Shown here: piece by piece, positions 50,618-58,861 of the stretch
How positions within the stretch are numbered: position 1 is the first letter of the stretch
Layout: each line of letters opens with the position of its first letter
Assembly: GCA_041746635.1 (NCBI GenBank)
Contig: JBGTGQ010000034.1
Location: 65,329-129,328 of the forward strand
Reading direction: 5' to 3'
Length of the DNA stretch: 64,000 bases
From: CAMASH01 sp041746635
Lineage (GTDB): Bacteria > Verrucomicrobiota > Verrucomicrobiia > Chthoniobacterales > Terrimicrobiaceae
The notes under the pieces: model-generated
The model's input: only the letters and a program-made list of their open reading frames with translations
What the model was told of the DNA's origin: nothing
The model's database searches: none
Made by a program: the position numbers and the translations under genes

Positions 50618-51423
50618 TTTGCCCCCACCACGACGAAGACATCCTCGACCGAGGACAAATCCAGCGCGGGTTCGACAATGGCCTGCCCGTCGAGCGCGCG
50701 GGCCTTGAAGCTTTTCACGGTTCCCAACAGGATGCCGGAGGGGAAGACCCCCCCGCTCACCCCGGCGGTGTAAATTTTCTGGCCGGGCTGGAGGTCGGCC
50801 GTCTTGGAAAGAAAGTTGAGCTGCATCTCGCCCGCCGCTCCGGTGGCCTGAATGCGCAGGCCGCTCAGGATGCCCTGCTCGCGCGAACCCTCGGCTTTGG
50901 CCGCCACTTTGCAAATTTCGTCCGTGATAAGCAGAACGATGGATTCGTTTTTGCCGACGGTGGTGGTTTTCCCGACCAAGCCGATATCGGTGAGCACCGG
51001 TTGGTCAGAGTCAATGCCGTCCTCGAACCCACGGTTGATCTTGACTGTATTCCACCAAGTCGAAGCGTCGCGGGAAATCACCCGGGCGGGGATGAGTTGG
51101 AAAACCGAGCGCTGCTTGTACTCCAGCGCGGCGCGGAGTTTGTTGTTCTCGCCCTCGATGTCGCGCAGGATCTGGTTGGTCGTGCGCAGCTCCTTGTTTT
51201 CCGTGGTTAGCTTGCCGTTTTCGTCCTCGAGTTGATCCAGGGTTTTCAACCCCTGCCCCACTGCTCCGATTTGCTGCTGCACGGCCGAGCCGGTTTTGAG
51301 AAACGGCGAGAGCAGGCCGAGAAATCCGGCCTGCAATTTTTGCATCGTGTTCGAGCCCAGCGCGGAGATCGCCACGGCAACCGCCAGAATAAGCAGAACA
51401 AGAATGATGTTCAGCTTTTTCAT
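50614..51423 (-). CDS. mreC: Rod shape-determining protein MreC
   Basis: A 269-aa protein with an N-terminal helix (LNIILVLLILAVAVAISALG) and a coiled coil (~55-100, LDQLEDENGKLTTENKELRT). Periplasmic beta domains follow: ARVISRDASTWWNTVKINRG, QPVLTDIGLVGKTTTVGKNE and LQPGQKIYTAGVSGGVFPSG. It scaffolds the elongation complex. It lies ~58 nt after mreB and overlaps mreD. Confidence 0.94.
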   Translation of the reverse strand: MKKLNIILVLLILAVAVAISALGSNTMQKLQAGFLGLLSPFLKTGSAVQQQIGAVGQGLKTLDQLEDENGKLTTENKELRTTNQILRDIEGENNKLRAALEYKQRSVFQLIPARVISRDASTWWNTVKINRGFEDGIDSDQPVLTDIGLVGKTTTVGKNESIVLLITDEICKVAAKAEGSREQGILSGLRIQATGAAGEMQLNFLSKTADLQPGQKIYTAGVSGGVFPSGILLGTVKSFKARALDGQAIVEPALDLSSVEDVFVVVGAK

Positions 51424-51481
51424 TCGAGCCGTTGGCTAAGCATCGCGCACCGGATTGCCTCTTTCACCCACCGGCCTTCCG

Positions 51482-52525
51482 TCAGTGGCTGCTCGAATGA
51501 CGGTCGTTGGAAGCGACCGCTTTGAGAAATTTCAGTTCGCTGAGTGCCTTGCCGGTTCCCTCGGCCACCGCGCTGAGCGGGTCCTCGGCCACGTGGACGG
51601 GCAGGCCGGTTTCCTCGGCCAGCAGTTTGTCCAGCCCGCGAAGCAACGCCCCGCCGCCCGCCAGCACCAGACCGCGATCCACCAGGTCGGCGGACAACTC
51701 GGGTGGGCAGCGCTCCAGCGTGATGCGCACGGAATCCACAATGGTCGAAATCGGTTCCATCAACGCCTCGCGCACTTCCTGCGATGAAATGGTGATCGTT
51801 TTGGGCAGGCCCGCCACCAGATCACGGCCCTTCACCTCCATCGTCGTTTCCTTCTCCATTTTGTAAGCGGAACCGATCTTGATTTTGATTTCCTCCGCTG
51901 TGCGCTCTCCGATCATCAGATTGTAGGCGCGCTTCATGTAGTTGATGATCGACTCGTCCAGTTCGTCACCGGCCACGCGCACGCTGCGGCTGAAAACAAT
52001 GCCCGAGAGCGAAATCAGCGCGACCTCCGTGGTGCCGCCGCCGATATCAATGATCATGTTGCCGGCGGCGTCCTGCACGGGCAGGCCCACGCCGATGGCC
52101 GCAGCCATGGGTTCTTCAATCAAATAAACCTCGCGCGCACCGGCATGGGTGGCCGAATCCTTCACCGCGCGCTTTTCCACTTCGGTGATACCGCTCGGCA
52201 CCGCGATGACCACGCGCGGACGCACCATGCGGCGGCGGTTATGCACCTTGCTGATGAAGTGTCGCAGCATCGCCTCGGTTACTTCGAAATCCGCAATCAC
52301 GCCGTCTTTCAACGGCCGGATCGCCACGATATTGCCGGGCGTGCGGCCGAGCATGCGCTTGGCCTCGTCCCCGACCGCCAAAACCTTGCGCGTGCCTTGT
52401 TGCACGGCCACGACCGACGGTTCGCGCAAAACGATGCCATGATCCTTGACGTAAACCAGCGTGTTCGCCGTTCCCAGATCAATGCCGATATCGTTCGAGA
52501 AAAATCCTACAATATTGTCAAACAT
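51482..52525 (-). CDS. mreB: Rod shape-determining protein MreB
   Basis: A 347-aa actin homologue: SNDIGIDLGTANTLVYVKD (phosphate 1), DIGGGTTEVALISL (phosphate 2), LVLAGGGALLRGLDKL (adenosine). VPSGITEVEKRAV and YLIEEPMAAAIGVGLPV are MreB-specific. The ATG at 52525 (MFDNIVGFFSND) gives the standard membrane-binding N-terminus. It begins the mreBCD-mrdA-rng cluster and directs lateral wall growth. Confidence 0.96.
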   Translation of the reverse strand: MFDNIVGFFSNDIGIDLGTANTLVYVKDHGIVLREPSVVAVQQGTRKVLAVGDEAKRMLGRTPGNIVAIRPLKDGVIADFEVTEAMLRHFISKVHNRRRMVRPRVVIAVPSGITEVEKRAVKDSATHAGAREVYLIEEPMAAAIGVGLPVQDAAGNMIIDIGGGTTEVALISLSGIVFSRSVRVAGDELDESIINYMKRAYNLMIGERTAEEIKIKIGSAYKMEKETTMEVKGRDLVAGLPKTITISSQEVREALMEPISTIVDSVRITLERCPPELSADLVDRGLVLAGGGALLRGLDKLLAEETGLPVHVAEDPLSAVAEGTGKALSELKFLKAVASNDRHSSSH

Positions 52526-52883
52526 AGAGATGTGTAAAAGTGTGCAAACTGCAGAGATCCGGGCCGTCTCGTCACCAGCACGCAACCCGCCATCTCAGGG
52601 GTGGAAAATTGGTGTGGCCGTCGAGCGGCGTCAAGGTAAGAAACGCCCAACGCCCAACTTTCAGCGCAAACGGCAAATCGGCGATGTCCGTCTCAATGGT
52701 GGGGGCGGGGTTTCTCTTCTGCTCATCGGAGGGCTGCGCGGATTCACCCGAGAGCGGCAGTTGCGTGCCCCCATCACCAGCAGGTTCCGTGACGCCCCCC
52801 CCGCGGCTCAGGATTACACGCAAAACGCCCGGCTCCCCTCTTGAAGGCGCTGCCGATTCACTGTATCAGTCCGTCTTGAGCAT
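52526..52883. other. 358-bp stretch upstream of mreB and tRNA-Arg
   Basis: It should hold the mreB promoter on the minus strand and the tRNA promoter on the plus strand. I cannot fix either. A minus-strand frame from a TTG at 52823 to 52572 (83 aa, e.g. ADLPFALKVGRWAFLTLTPL) lies just before mreB. It could be a real small gene, but has no recognisable homology or ribosome-binding site. Nothing else was seen. Confidence 0.35.
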
Positions 52884-52959
52884 GTGCCCGTAGCTCAGTG
52901 GATAGAGCACCGGTCTTCTAAACCGATGGTCGCTGGTTCGATCCCAGCCGGGCGCGCCA
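52884..52959 (+). tRNA. tRNA-Arg (anticodon TCT)
   Basis: 76 nt including an encoded CCA. The acceptor pair is GTGCCCG/CGGGCGC, the D arm GCTCAGTGGATAGAGC, the anticodon loop CTTCTAA with TCT, the T arm GCTGGTTCGATCCCAGC and the discriminator G. One mismatch occurs at the base of the anticodon stem (C-A). It reads AGA codons. No attachment site or integrase was seen next to it. Confidence 0.93.
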
Positions 52960-53000
52960 TTGCTGGACGGCGGGCGGTTTTGCTGATAGCTTGAACAATT

Positions 53001-53357
53001 ATGAAAGCTGTTGTTGTCCTGCTTGTGGCCATGGTCGGAACTGTTTGCGCCGGAGACAGGGTGGTTTCGCAGACCACTGTCGTTACCCAGACGATCTTTC
53101 GCCAGATCGCGCCGGACGTTGTACAGGGGATAAAGGATCTGGCGGTTTATAATAATCCGGGTAGCCCGCGGGAACAGGTCGATGCCATCACGGAGGGGGT
53201 GGAGGCCTATTTTGATCTGCAAACAATCCCCAACAATCCGGCCAAGCGCCAGGCGGCATTGCAGTTTCCGTTCAATTTTCCCAAGCAGCTTTATTTGGCG
53301 CAGAGAGGTTTTCTGGCCCTACGGAGTGTGGGCGGCTCGGAGCCGCGCTATTGGTAA
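53001..53357 (+). CDS. Small secreted protein of unknown function
   Basis: A 118-aa protein with an evident signal peptide (MKAVVVLLVAMVGTVCAGD, cleavage probably after CAG). The mature part has RVVSQTTVVTQTIFRQIAPD, then YNNPGSPREQVDAITEGVEA and FPFNFPKQLYLAQRG. No domain recognised. It starts ~40 bp after the tRNA, and its 3' end overlaps the end of hisI by 10 nt on the opposite strand. Confidence 0.55.
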   Translation: MKAVVVLLVAMVGTVCAGDRVVSQTTVVTQTIFRQIAPDVVQGIKDLAVYNNPGSPREQVDAITEGVEAYFDLQTIPNNPAKRQAALQFPFNFPKQLYLAQRGFLALRSVGGSEPRYW

Positions 53358-53740
53358 ACGGCCTTGTCGTCGAAGCTTTTGCCTTCGCTGATGGGAAGCG
53401 GACGCGCCTCGCGATCGAGTTCTTGAAAAAAACAGCTCTCGTAGCCGGTGTGGCAGGCCCCGCCGGTTTGCTGGATCTCGAAGAGGAGCACATCGCGGTC
53501 GCAATCCACAAACCAGCGCACGACCCGCTGGGTGTGGCCGCTGGTTTCGCCCTTGAGCCAGAGTTTTTGGCGGGAACGGCTCCAGTAGTGCATGAGGCCG
53601 GTTTCGAGAGTTTTTTGCAGGGCTTCACGATTCATCCAGGCAAACATGAGCACGCGCCCGCCGGGGGTGCCGGCATCCGGAGCTTGCTGGACGATGGCCG
53701 GGATGAGATCGTCGGAGGTGAATTTGAAGTCAAGTTCCAC
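53348..53740 (-). CDS. hisI: Phosphoribosyl-AMP cyclohydrolase
   Basis: A 130-aa protein of the single-domain HisI type: LMFAWMNREALQKTLETG, HYWSRSRQKLWLKGETSGH, VVRWFVDCDRDVLLFEIQQT and ACHTGYESCFFQEL. The Cys and Asp residues bind Zn2+ and Mg2+. It performs step 3 of histidine synthesis. No other his gene is nearby. It diverges from the roadblock gene with only ~40 bp between the starts. Confidence 0.96.
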   Translation of the reverse strand: MELDFKFTSDDLIPAIVQQAPDAGTPGGRVLMFAWMNREALQKTLETGLMHYWSRSRQKLWLKGETSGHTQRVVRWFVDCDRDVLLFEIQQTGGACHTGYESCFFQELDREARPLPISEGKSFDDKAVYQ

Positions 53741-53781
53741 AGTTGCAGAAGTGCTGACAGTGGGATAATCGGAAACCTCGC

Positions 53782-55359
53782 GTGAAACAACCTAAAGTCC
53801 CAATCGTGCCCTTAGCGGCCGCGCCAACCCCCACCCCACCTCCCGTCCCTCGCGGGCCCCGGTATCGTTATTTTTCGACTCCGCCGTCCACCGTGACCGT
53901 GCGACTCGGGGATTTGACGGATGGAATCCCCCCGGGGGTTCGTGCCCCGGGCTTTGATTTGGACCGGCAGATCGAGGTGCCTTGCGCGGAGATTTTTAAT
54001 GGGCCGGTGCCGAAGATTTCGCTTTTGCGGCTGGCCGGGATCGCCCCGGAATGTTTCCAAATCCGGAATGTTTCCGACACGCAGATCGCAATACCCGCCG
54101 CCCGGCTGGCCCCGGCGTATCAACTGGTCATCACCAGCGAAGTCATAGAGGAGCCGGTGATGGTCGATCCGGAACCCACCTCCTACGCCCCGCCGGAGGA
54201 AATTTCGTCCTTTCCCAAAAGGCCCCAGCCGGCCGCGACACCATTTGTCGAGAGCGTGGTCTTTCCCGGGGAGCCGCCGGCACCGCCCCAGACCAAGACC
54301 ATCGACGAAGTCCCCGCTCCCGTTGTGCCCGAACCAGCGGTCGAATTGCCGGTCAATCCCTTGCCGGTTGCGCCCGAGCCAATCGAATCCCCAGCCCAGC
54401 CGATGGCCGCGCCTGTGAGCAGGCGCAAAACGTTTTTCCCGCCGATCAAAGCTCGCACCGCGCCCATTGAGCCGGTCGCGCCCGTGGAACCTCCGCCTGC
54501 CGCCGTGGAAATTCCACCGCCGGCACCAGCTGCAGCGCCTGTGACCCGCGCGACGACCATTCCGCAAACCCGGCGGCCGTTTTCCATTCTCCCAATTTTC
54601 CGCCGCAAGGAAATTGAGCCCGAAAAACCGGACATTCCCGCGCCCCCGGCACCAAGGACCCGGGTGGAAATTCCCAAACCAAAGGCCCCCCTGACTTCGC
54701 CGGAGCCGCCCGTGCCTCCTCCCGCACCAGAGGAAAGATCTTCTGAGCCTGCGCCGGAACCTCTCATCCCTCCACCCGCCGGGGAATCCCTGGAGACGAC
54801 TCCCTTCGAGGCCGAACCAATCGAGGAGGATCTCGTGGCCGAGCTACCGCAGTCCGAGGCGGTGCTGGTCGAGACCGAGCATCTGCCCATGGCGGGCAAT
54901 AAATCGCCGTCCGAAATTTCCGACCAGGACGCCCTGCAGGCGATTTTCATGACGGAGGAATTCCTCGCGGTGGACCGCGTGGTGGAACTCTGCGGCGGGT
55001 TGCCCGGCATCAAATCCTGCGTCCTTTCCCATGGCAGCACCGTGCTGGCCTCGCACAATGTGCCCGACAGCATTGACCTGGTCTCATTGAGCGCCCATGC
55101 GGTGGAGATGCTTTCCGGCATGAGGGCCTCCTCGGCCAAGATGGGCATCGGTGCGGTTCCGGCCGTGACGGTCCATTCCGACAAGGGGCCGATCACGTTT
55201 TTTCACCAGGACGATCTTTGCCTGCTGATCATGCACAAGGACCGCGGGTTCATCCCCGGCGTGCGGGAAAAGCTCCAGCATGTCGTCGAGGAGCTTTCGC
55301 GCGCGAATCTCCCGCTGCCTGTCTCATCCGCCCGGCCGGCCTTGGAAAAATGGAAATGA
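53782..55359 (+). CDS. Proline-rich protein with C-terminal roadblock/LC7-like domain
   Basis: A 525-aa protein from a GTG start. Residues ~25-135 hold a compact region with VTVRLGDLTDGIPPGV, LDRQIEVPCAEIFNGPVPKI and RLAPAYQLVITSEV. From ~140 to 370 it is very Pro/Ala/Glu-rich and probably disordered. The C-terminus (~385-525) has DALQAIFMTEEFLAVDRVVE, LPGIKSCVLSHGSTVLASHN and PAVTVHSDKGPITFFHQDDL, a roadblock/LC7 fold as used by small-GTPase partners and cell-polarity proteins. It may be a scaffold. It sits ~38 bp upstream of the exbB-like gene in the same direction. Confidence 0.65.
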   Translation: MKQPKVPIVPLAAAPTPTPPPVPRGPRYRYFSTPPSTVTVRLGDLTDGIPPGVRAPGFDLDRQIEVPCAEIFNGPVPKISLLRLAGIAPECFQIRNVSDTQIAIPAARLAPAYQLVITSEVIEEPVMVDPEPTSYAPPEEISSFPKRPQPAATPFVESVVFPGEPPAPPQTKTIDEVPAPVVPEPAVELPVNPLPVAPEPIESPAQPMAAPVSRRKTFFPPIKARTAPIEPVAPVEPPPAAVEIPPPAPAAAPVTRATTIPQTRRPFSILPIFRRKEIEPEKPDIPAPPAPRTRVEIPKPKAPLTSPEPPVPPPAPEERSSEPAPEPLIPPPAGESLETTPFEAEPIEEDLVAELPQSEAVLVETEHLPMAGNKSPSEISDQDALQAIFMTEEFLAVDRVVELCGGLPGIKSCVLSHGSTVLASHNVPDSIDLVSLSAHAVEMLSGMRASSAKMGIGAVPAVTVHSDKGPITFFHQDDLCLLIMHKDRGFIPGVREKLQHVVEELSRANLPLPVSSARPALEKWK

Positions 55360-55397
55360 ACTTTGCTCCCGAGGGAGCCTTCGCGTAATCACTGGGG

Positions 55398-56027
55398 ATG
55401 CTGGATTTTGTGCAAAAAGGCGGGCCGGTGATGTGGCTGATCGTGCTTTGCAGCGTCACGGCGGCGGGCATTTTTTTCGAACGGCTGCTTTATTTGCACA
55501 AGGCCTCGATTCCGGTCAGTGATCTGCTGCGTGGACTATCCAACATCCTGCGCAAGGAAAACTACGCCGAGGCGCTGCAGGAATGCGCCAGCACGCCGGG
55601 GCCGGTCGCGCGGGTCGCCCACGCCCTTATCCTGCGTCATGGCGCACCGCGTTCCGAATTGCGCGAAGTGGCCCAGGAGGCAGGACAACTCGAGGTGCCC
55701 AAGCTCGAACGCAATCTCGCCCTCCTCGCCACCATCGCCTACGCCACGCCGCTGCTGGGCCTCCTGGGAACGCTGCTGGGCTTGCTCACGGCTTTTCAGG
55801 AAATCGCCGCCCAGAGCGGTTACGCCACCGCCACGGATATCGCCAACGGAGTTTACGAAAGCCTGCTCACCGCCTCCTCCTCCCTGGCGGTGGCCATCCC
55901 GGCCTTCGTGGCCCTGAGCTATCTCTCGGCCCGGGTCAATAATCTCATTCACGACATGGAGCGCGCCGGCATCGAGATTCTCGCCATCCTGGACGAAGTG
56001 CGGGGACGCCACGGGCCTTCGCGGTGA
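55398..56027 (+). CDS. MotA/TolQ/ExbB-type proton channel subunit
   Basis: A 209-aa protein with three membrane helices: VMWLIVLCSVTAAGIFFERL, then LATIAYATPLLGLLGTLLGLLTAF (helix 2) and SLLTASSSLAVAIPAFVALS (helix 3, with Thr/Ser lining as in ExbB). It forms the pentameric stator part that couples the proton gradient to a periplasmic task. It overlaps the exbD-like gene by 4 nt (GTGA). Confidence 0.9.
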   Translation: MLDFVQKGGPVMWLIVLCSVTAAGIFFERLLYLHKASIPVSDLLRGLSNILRKENYAEALQECASTPGPVARVAHALILRHGAPRSELREVAQEAGQLEVPKLERNLALLATIAYATPLLGLLGTLLGLLTAFQEIAAQSGYATATDIANGVYESLLTASSSLAVAIPAFVALSYLSARVNNLIHDMERAGIEILAILDEVRGRHGPSR

Positions 56028-56434
56028 AACTCCGGCGCGCCACCTTCCCGCACCCGGTGCTGCTCGTGCTCGCACCGGCTTTGGGGCTGATGCTGATCTT
56101 GATTTTCTTCCTGCTGCTCAGCACCACCTTCATGCTCCAGCCGGGTATCGCCGTGAGCATGCCGCAATCGCCTTTTCTTCTCTCGCCCCAACGCAATCCC
56201 CGCATCATCAGCATCACCGCACCGCCGCTTTCCGCTGTGTTTTTTGAAAATGAGCAAACGGATCTCTCCGCTCTGCGCGGAAAACTGCAAGGCATCCGGG
56301 GCCGCTCCCAAACGATCATCATCAAGGCGGACAAACGCGCCTTGTATGAAAATATCAGTTCGGTGATGAGCCTGGCGCTGGAACTGGGCTTTCCCGTGGT
56401 GCTGGCGACCTCGGAGGAAGGCGCGGAGCCGTGA
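56024..56434 (+). CDS. ExbD/TolR-like protein lacking the membrane aspartate
   Basis: A 136-aa protein: basic start, one membrane helix (~11-33, VLLVLAPALGLMLILIFFLL) and a periplasmic domain with QTIIIKADKRALYENISSVM, the TolR-like IxxD.xxxY segment. Normal ExbD/TolR carry an essential Asp near the start of the helix (the P-x-x-D region). Here that helix has no acidic residue. The protein may therefore be non-conducting or work differently. It is coupled on both sides by GTGA overlaps. Confidence 0.8.
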   Translation: MKLRRATFPHPVLLVLAPALGLMLILIFFLLLSTTFMLQPGIAVSMPQSPFLLSPQRNPRIISITAPPLSAVFFENEQTDLSALRGKLQGIRGRSQTIIIKADKRALYENISSVMSLALELGFPVVLATSEEGAEP

Positions 56435-57180
56435 AACTCGACCTGCATCTGTTTGACTGGCCCTCGCGGCACAATGTGCACCTGGCCCTGCCGCTCATGC
56501 TGGTGCTTTCCTTTCTGCTGCATGCCGCGTGTGCGGTGGTCTTCCAAGTGGCCTACCCCCGCTCGCAGGCGAGCCCGGAACGATCCGCCCAGGTTTTTTT
56601 CCTGCGGCCGGGTTCCCTGGAGGCCGTGCAAATGGCACCTTTGCTGGCGGCCTCCGATCCCGCCCTGTTTTCGCCGGGGCATCTATTCGGACGCGACAGC
56701 TGGAAGCTGCCGGAGACGCTTTATGTCGCGAGTTTTGATTCAGAAAAACCGGCCCTGTCGCCCCTGCCATCCCTGGCCCCCGCCGCGATTTTTCCTGCGG
56801 TAACCTCGACCGGGCCCGTCATCGGGAAACAGCAACACACCAGCGCGACGGCGGTGGCCCGCGCCCAGGGACCGTCCACCGTGCTGAAACTGGGCGGCGC
56901 GCTGGCGGAGCGAACGGTGACGCCCCCGGCGGAATTCCACTTTTCCGCGCCTCCCCGGCAGGGATTGATGCCCGCGGAGTTTCTCCTGGCCGTGTCCTCG
57001 GATGGCCGGCCGCTTCACCTTTTCCCCCAACGCTCCTCCGGTAACGAAAAGCTCGACCGGGCCGCCCTCCGCTACCTGGCCGGAGCCCGCTTCTCCCCCG
57101 AGACAACCAACAACCAAATGACCTGGGGCACGGCCACTTTCCTCTGGGGCGTGGACGTCGAACGCGAACCGAAACCATGA
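56431..57180 (+). CDS. TonB-like energy transducer
   Basis: A 249-aa protein with a GTG start, an N-terminal membrane anchor (ALPLMLVLSFLLHAACAVVF) and a long linker. The C-terminal domain AEFLLAVSSDGRPLHLFPQR, then SSGNEKLDRAALRYLAGARF, follows the TonB-C pattern (dG...SSG...LD.AAL). It presumably passes energy from the ExbB/ExbD-like pair to an outer-membrane or envelope partner. It overlaps exbD and the next gene by 4 nt each. Confidence 0.7.
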   Translation: MKLDLHLFDWPSRHNVHLALPLMLVLSFLLHAACAVVFQVAYPRSQASPERSAQVFFLRPGSLEAVQMAPLLAASDPALFSPGHLFGRDSWKLPETLYVASFDSEKPALSPLPSLAPAAIFPAVTSTGPVIGKQQHTSATAVARAQGPSTVLKLGGALAERTVTPPAEFHFSAPPRQGLMPAEFLLAVSSDGRPLHLFPQRSSGNEKLDRAALRYLAGARFSPETTNNQMTWGTATFLWGVDVEREPKP

Positions 57181-57416
57181 TCCGCGTCTCGCTGCCGTGG
57201 CTGGTTTGCGTTTACCTGATGGTGTTTTTGGCCGCCATTTTCTTCGCCTGGATCGCCTACGAGATGGTGCGGAAATTCCGCGAGGGACGTTCCCTGCGGC
57301 ACCGTCTGCGCTGTACGATCTGCGGCATGGAATACGAGGACCGCACCCCCACAGTGCTGCCCCGCTGCCCTCGCTGCGGCAGCCTCAATGAACGATTCAA
57401 ACTCAAGGCCTATTGA
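57177..57416 (+). CDS. Membrane-anchored zinc-ribbon protein
   Basis: A 79-aa protein. An N-terminal helix (LVCVYLMVFLAAIFFAWIAY) is followed by a cytoplasmic zinc ribbon with CTICG and CPRCG (two CxxC pairs) inside LRCTICGMEYEDRTPTVLPR. It resembles small zinc-ribbon proteins of unknown role. It overlaps the tonB-like gene by 4 nt and ends the operon. Confidence 0.65.
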   Translation: MIRVSLPWLVCVYLMVFLAAIFFAWIAYEMVRKFREGRSLRHRLRCTICGMEYEDRTPTVLPRCPRCGSLNERFKLKAY

Positions 57417-57509
57417 GGCACAGAAGCGCGGGCGGAAACTTTTTTATTGCCAACCCCTAGGCCAACCCGCTGACTTGTTCTTTCCCCTTGGGAATCACGA
57501 ATTATTGAC

Positions 57510-58757
57510 ATGAGCGAACGAAGAGTAGTCGTCACCGGAATCGGTGTCATCAGTCCGGTCGGCAACGATCTCCCCACTTTCTGGGAGAGTCTCACCACGG
57601 GTCGCAGCGGGATCCGCCGTTATGAGGCGTTCGATTCGGAGATCTACGAATGCAAGATCGCGGGCGAGGTGCGCAATTTCGAGCCCGCGCCGTATTTTAA
57701 GAATCCCAAATCGGCCAAACGCACCGATCGCTTTACCCAGTTTGCCGTGGCCGCCTCCAAGTTCGCCCTCGACGACGCCGGGGTGGATCTCGACAAAATT
57801 GACCGCAACCGTTTCGGCGTGATGCTGGGCAGCGGCATCGGCGGCCTGAAAAGCATGGAGGACGAATGCAAGCGGCTCTTCGAACGCGGTCCGACCCGGG
57901 TTTCCCCATTTACCATCGCCATGATGATCAGCAACATGGCCAGCGGCATCGTCTCGATGGAATTCGACTTGCGCGGACCCAATATGTGTATCGTCACGGC
58001 CTGCGCCACCGCCAACAACTCTCTTGGAGAAGCCTGGCGCATCATCAAATTCGGTGACGCCGATGCCTTCCTCGCCGGCGGTTGCGAGGCGACCATCACC
58101 CCCATCGGTATTTCGGGATTTGCCGCCATGAAGGCTCTGAGTCTGCGCAACGACGAACCCACCGAAGCCTGTCGTCCGTTTGACCGCGACCGCGACGGCT
58201 TCATCATGGGCGAAGGTGCCGGCATCATGGTGATCGAGGAACTTGAACACGCCAAAGCCCGCGGCGCCCGCATTTATTGCGAACTGGCCGGCTACGGCTG
58301 CACCGCCGATGCCTATCACATGACGGCTCCCCTGCCGGACGGCGAGGGCGCGGCCCGCGCGATGCAGATCGCCATGAAGCACGCGAAGGTAAATCCGGAG
58401 GATATTGATTACATCAACGCCCACGCCACTTCCACGCCCATCGGAGATGCCTGCGAAACCAAGGCCATCAAGCGGGCCTTGGGCGACCGTGCCTACAAAA
58501 CGCCGGTGAGTTCGACCAAATCCATGACCGGCCATCTCCTCGGCGCGGCGGGCGGCATCGAACTGGCCGCCTGCGCCCTGGCCATCCAGCACGGGGTCAT
58601 CCCTCCCACGACGAACCTGGAAAATCCCGATCCCGAATGTGACCTCGACAACGTGCCTAACACCGCGCGCGAGGCCAAAATCAAAGTCGCCATGAGCAAC
58701 TCCTTCGGTTTCGGTGGCCACAACGCGACTTTGATCGCGTCGGAATTCACCGGCTGA
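57510..58757 (+). CDS. fabF: Beta-ketoacyl-ACP synthase II
   Basis: A 415-aa protein of normal FabF length. Features are RRVVVTGIGVISPVGND at the N-terminus, the nucleophile in VTACATANNS (Cys ~164), the catalytic His in INAHATSTPIGD (~303), SMTGHLLGAAGG (His ~340) and SNSFGFGGHNATLI at the end. It extends fatty acids from malonyl-ACP. It stands alone here (no acpP or fabD in view), ~95 bp after the zinc-ribbon gene. Confidence 0.96.
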   Translation: MSERRVVVTGIGVISPVGNDLPTFWESLTTGRSGIRRYEAFDSEIYECKIAGEVRNFEPAPYFKNPKSAKRTDRFTQFAVAASKFALDDAGVDLDKIDRNRFGVMLGSGIGGLKSMEDECKRLFERGPTRVSPFTIAMMISNMASGIVSMEFDLRGPNMCIVTACATANNSLGEAWRIIKFGDADAFLAGGCEATITPIGISGFAAMKALSLRNDEPTEACRPFDRDRDGFIMGEGAGIMVIEELEHAKARGARIYCELAGYGCTADAYHMTAPLPDGEGAARAMQIAMKHAKVNPEDIDYINAHATSTPIGDACETKAIKRALGDRAYKTPVSSTKSMTGHLLGAAGGIELAACALAIQHGVIPPTTNLENPDPECDLDNVPNTAREAKIKVAMSNSFGFGGHNATLIASEFTG

Positions 58758-58766
58758 TTCCGTGGT

Positions 58767-58783
58767 ATGAGCATCCTGCTCAT
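58767..58783 (+). terminator. Perfect hairpin after fabF
   Basis: ATGAGCA-TCC-TGCTCAT, a 7-bp stem with a 3-nt loop, 10 bp past the fabF stop. There is no T tract, so termination is uncertain. It sits in the short gap between convergent fabF and nuoH. Confidence 0.4.
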
Positions 58784-58861
58784 GCGTGAATCGCATCAGC
58801 TGAAACCGTAGCGAAGCGGAGATCTGAGCCCGCATTCCGGGCGAAATAACCAGATGCCGCT

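Noticed and set aside
52884..52959. tRNA-Arg as an integration site
   Set aside because: No integrase, no repeated tRNA 3' end and ordinary genes on both sides.
57495..58835. A 446-codon minus-strand frame
   Set aside because: Antisense to fabF, which has all active-site residues.
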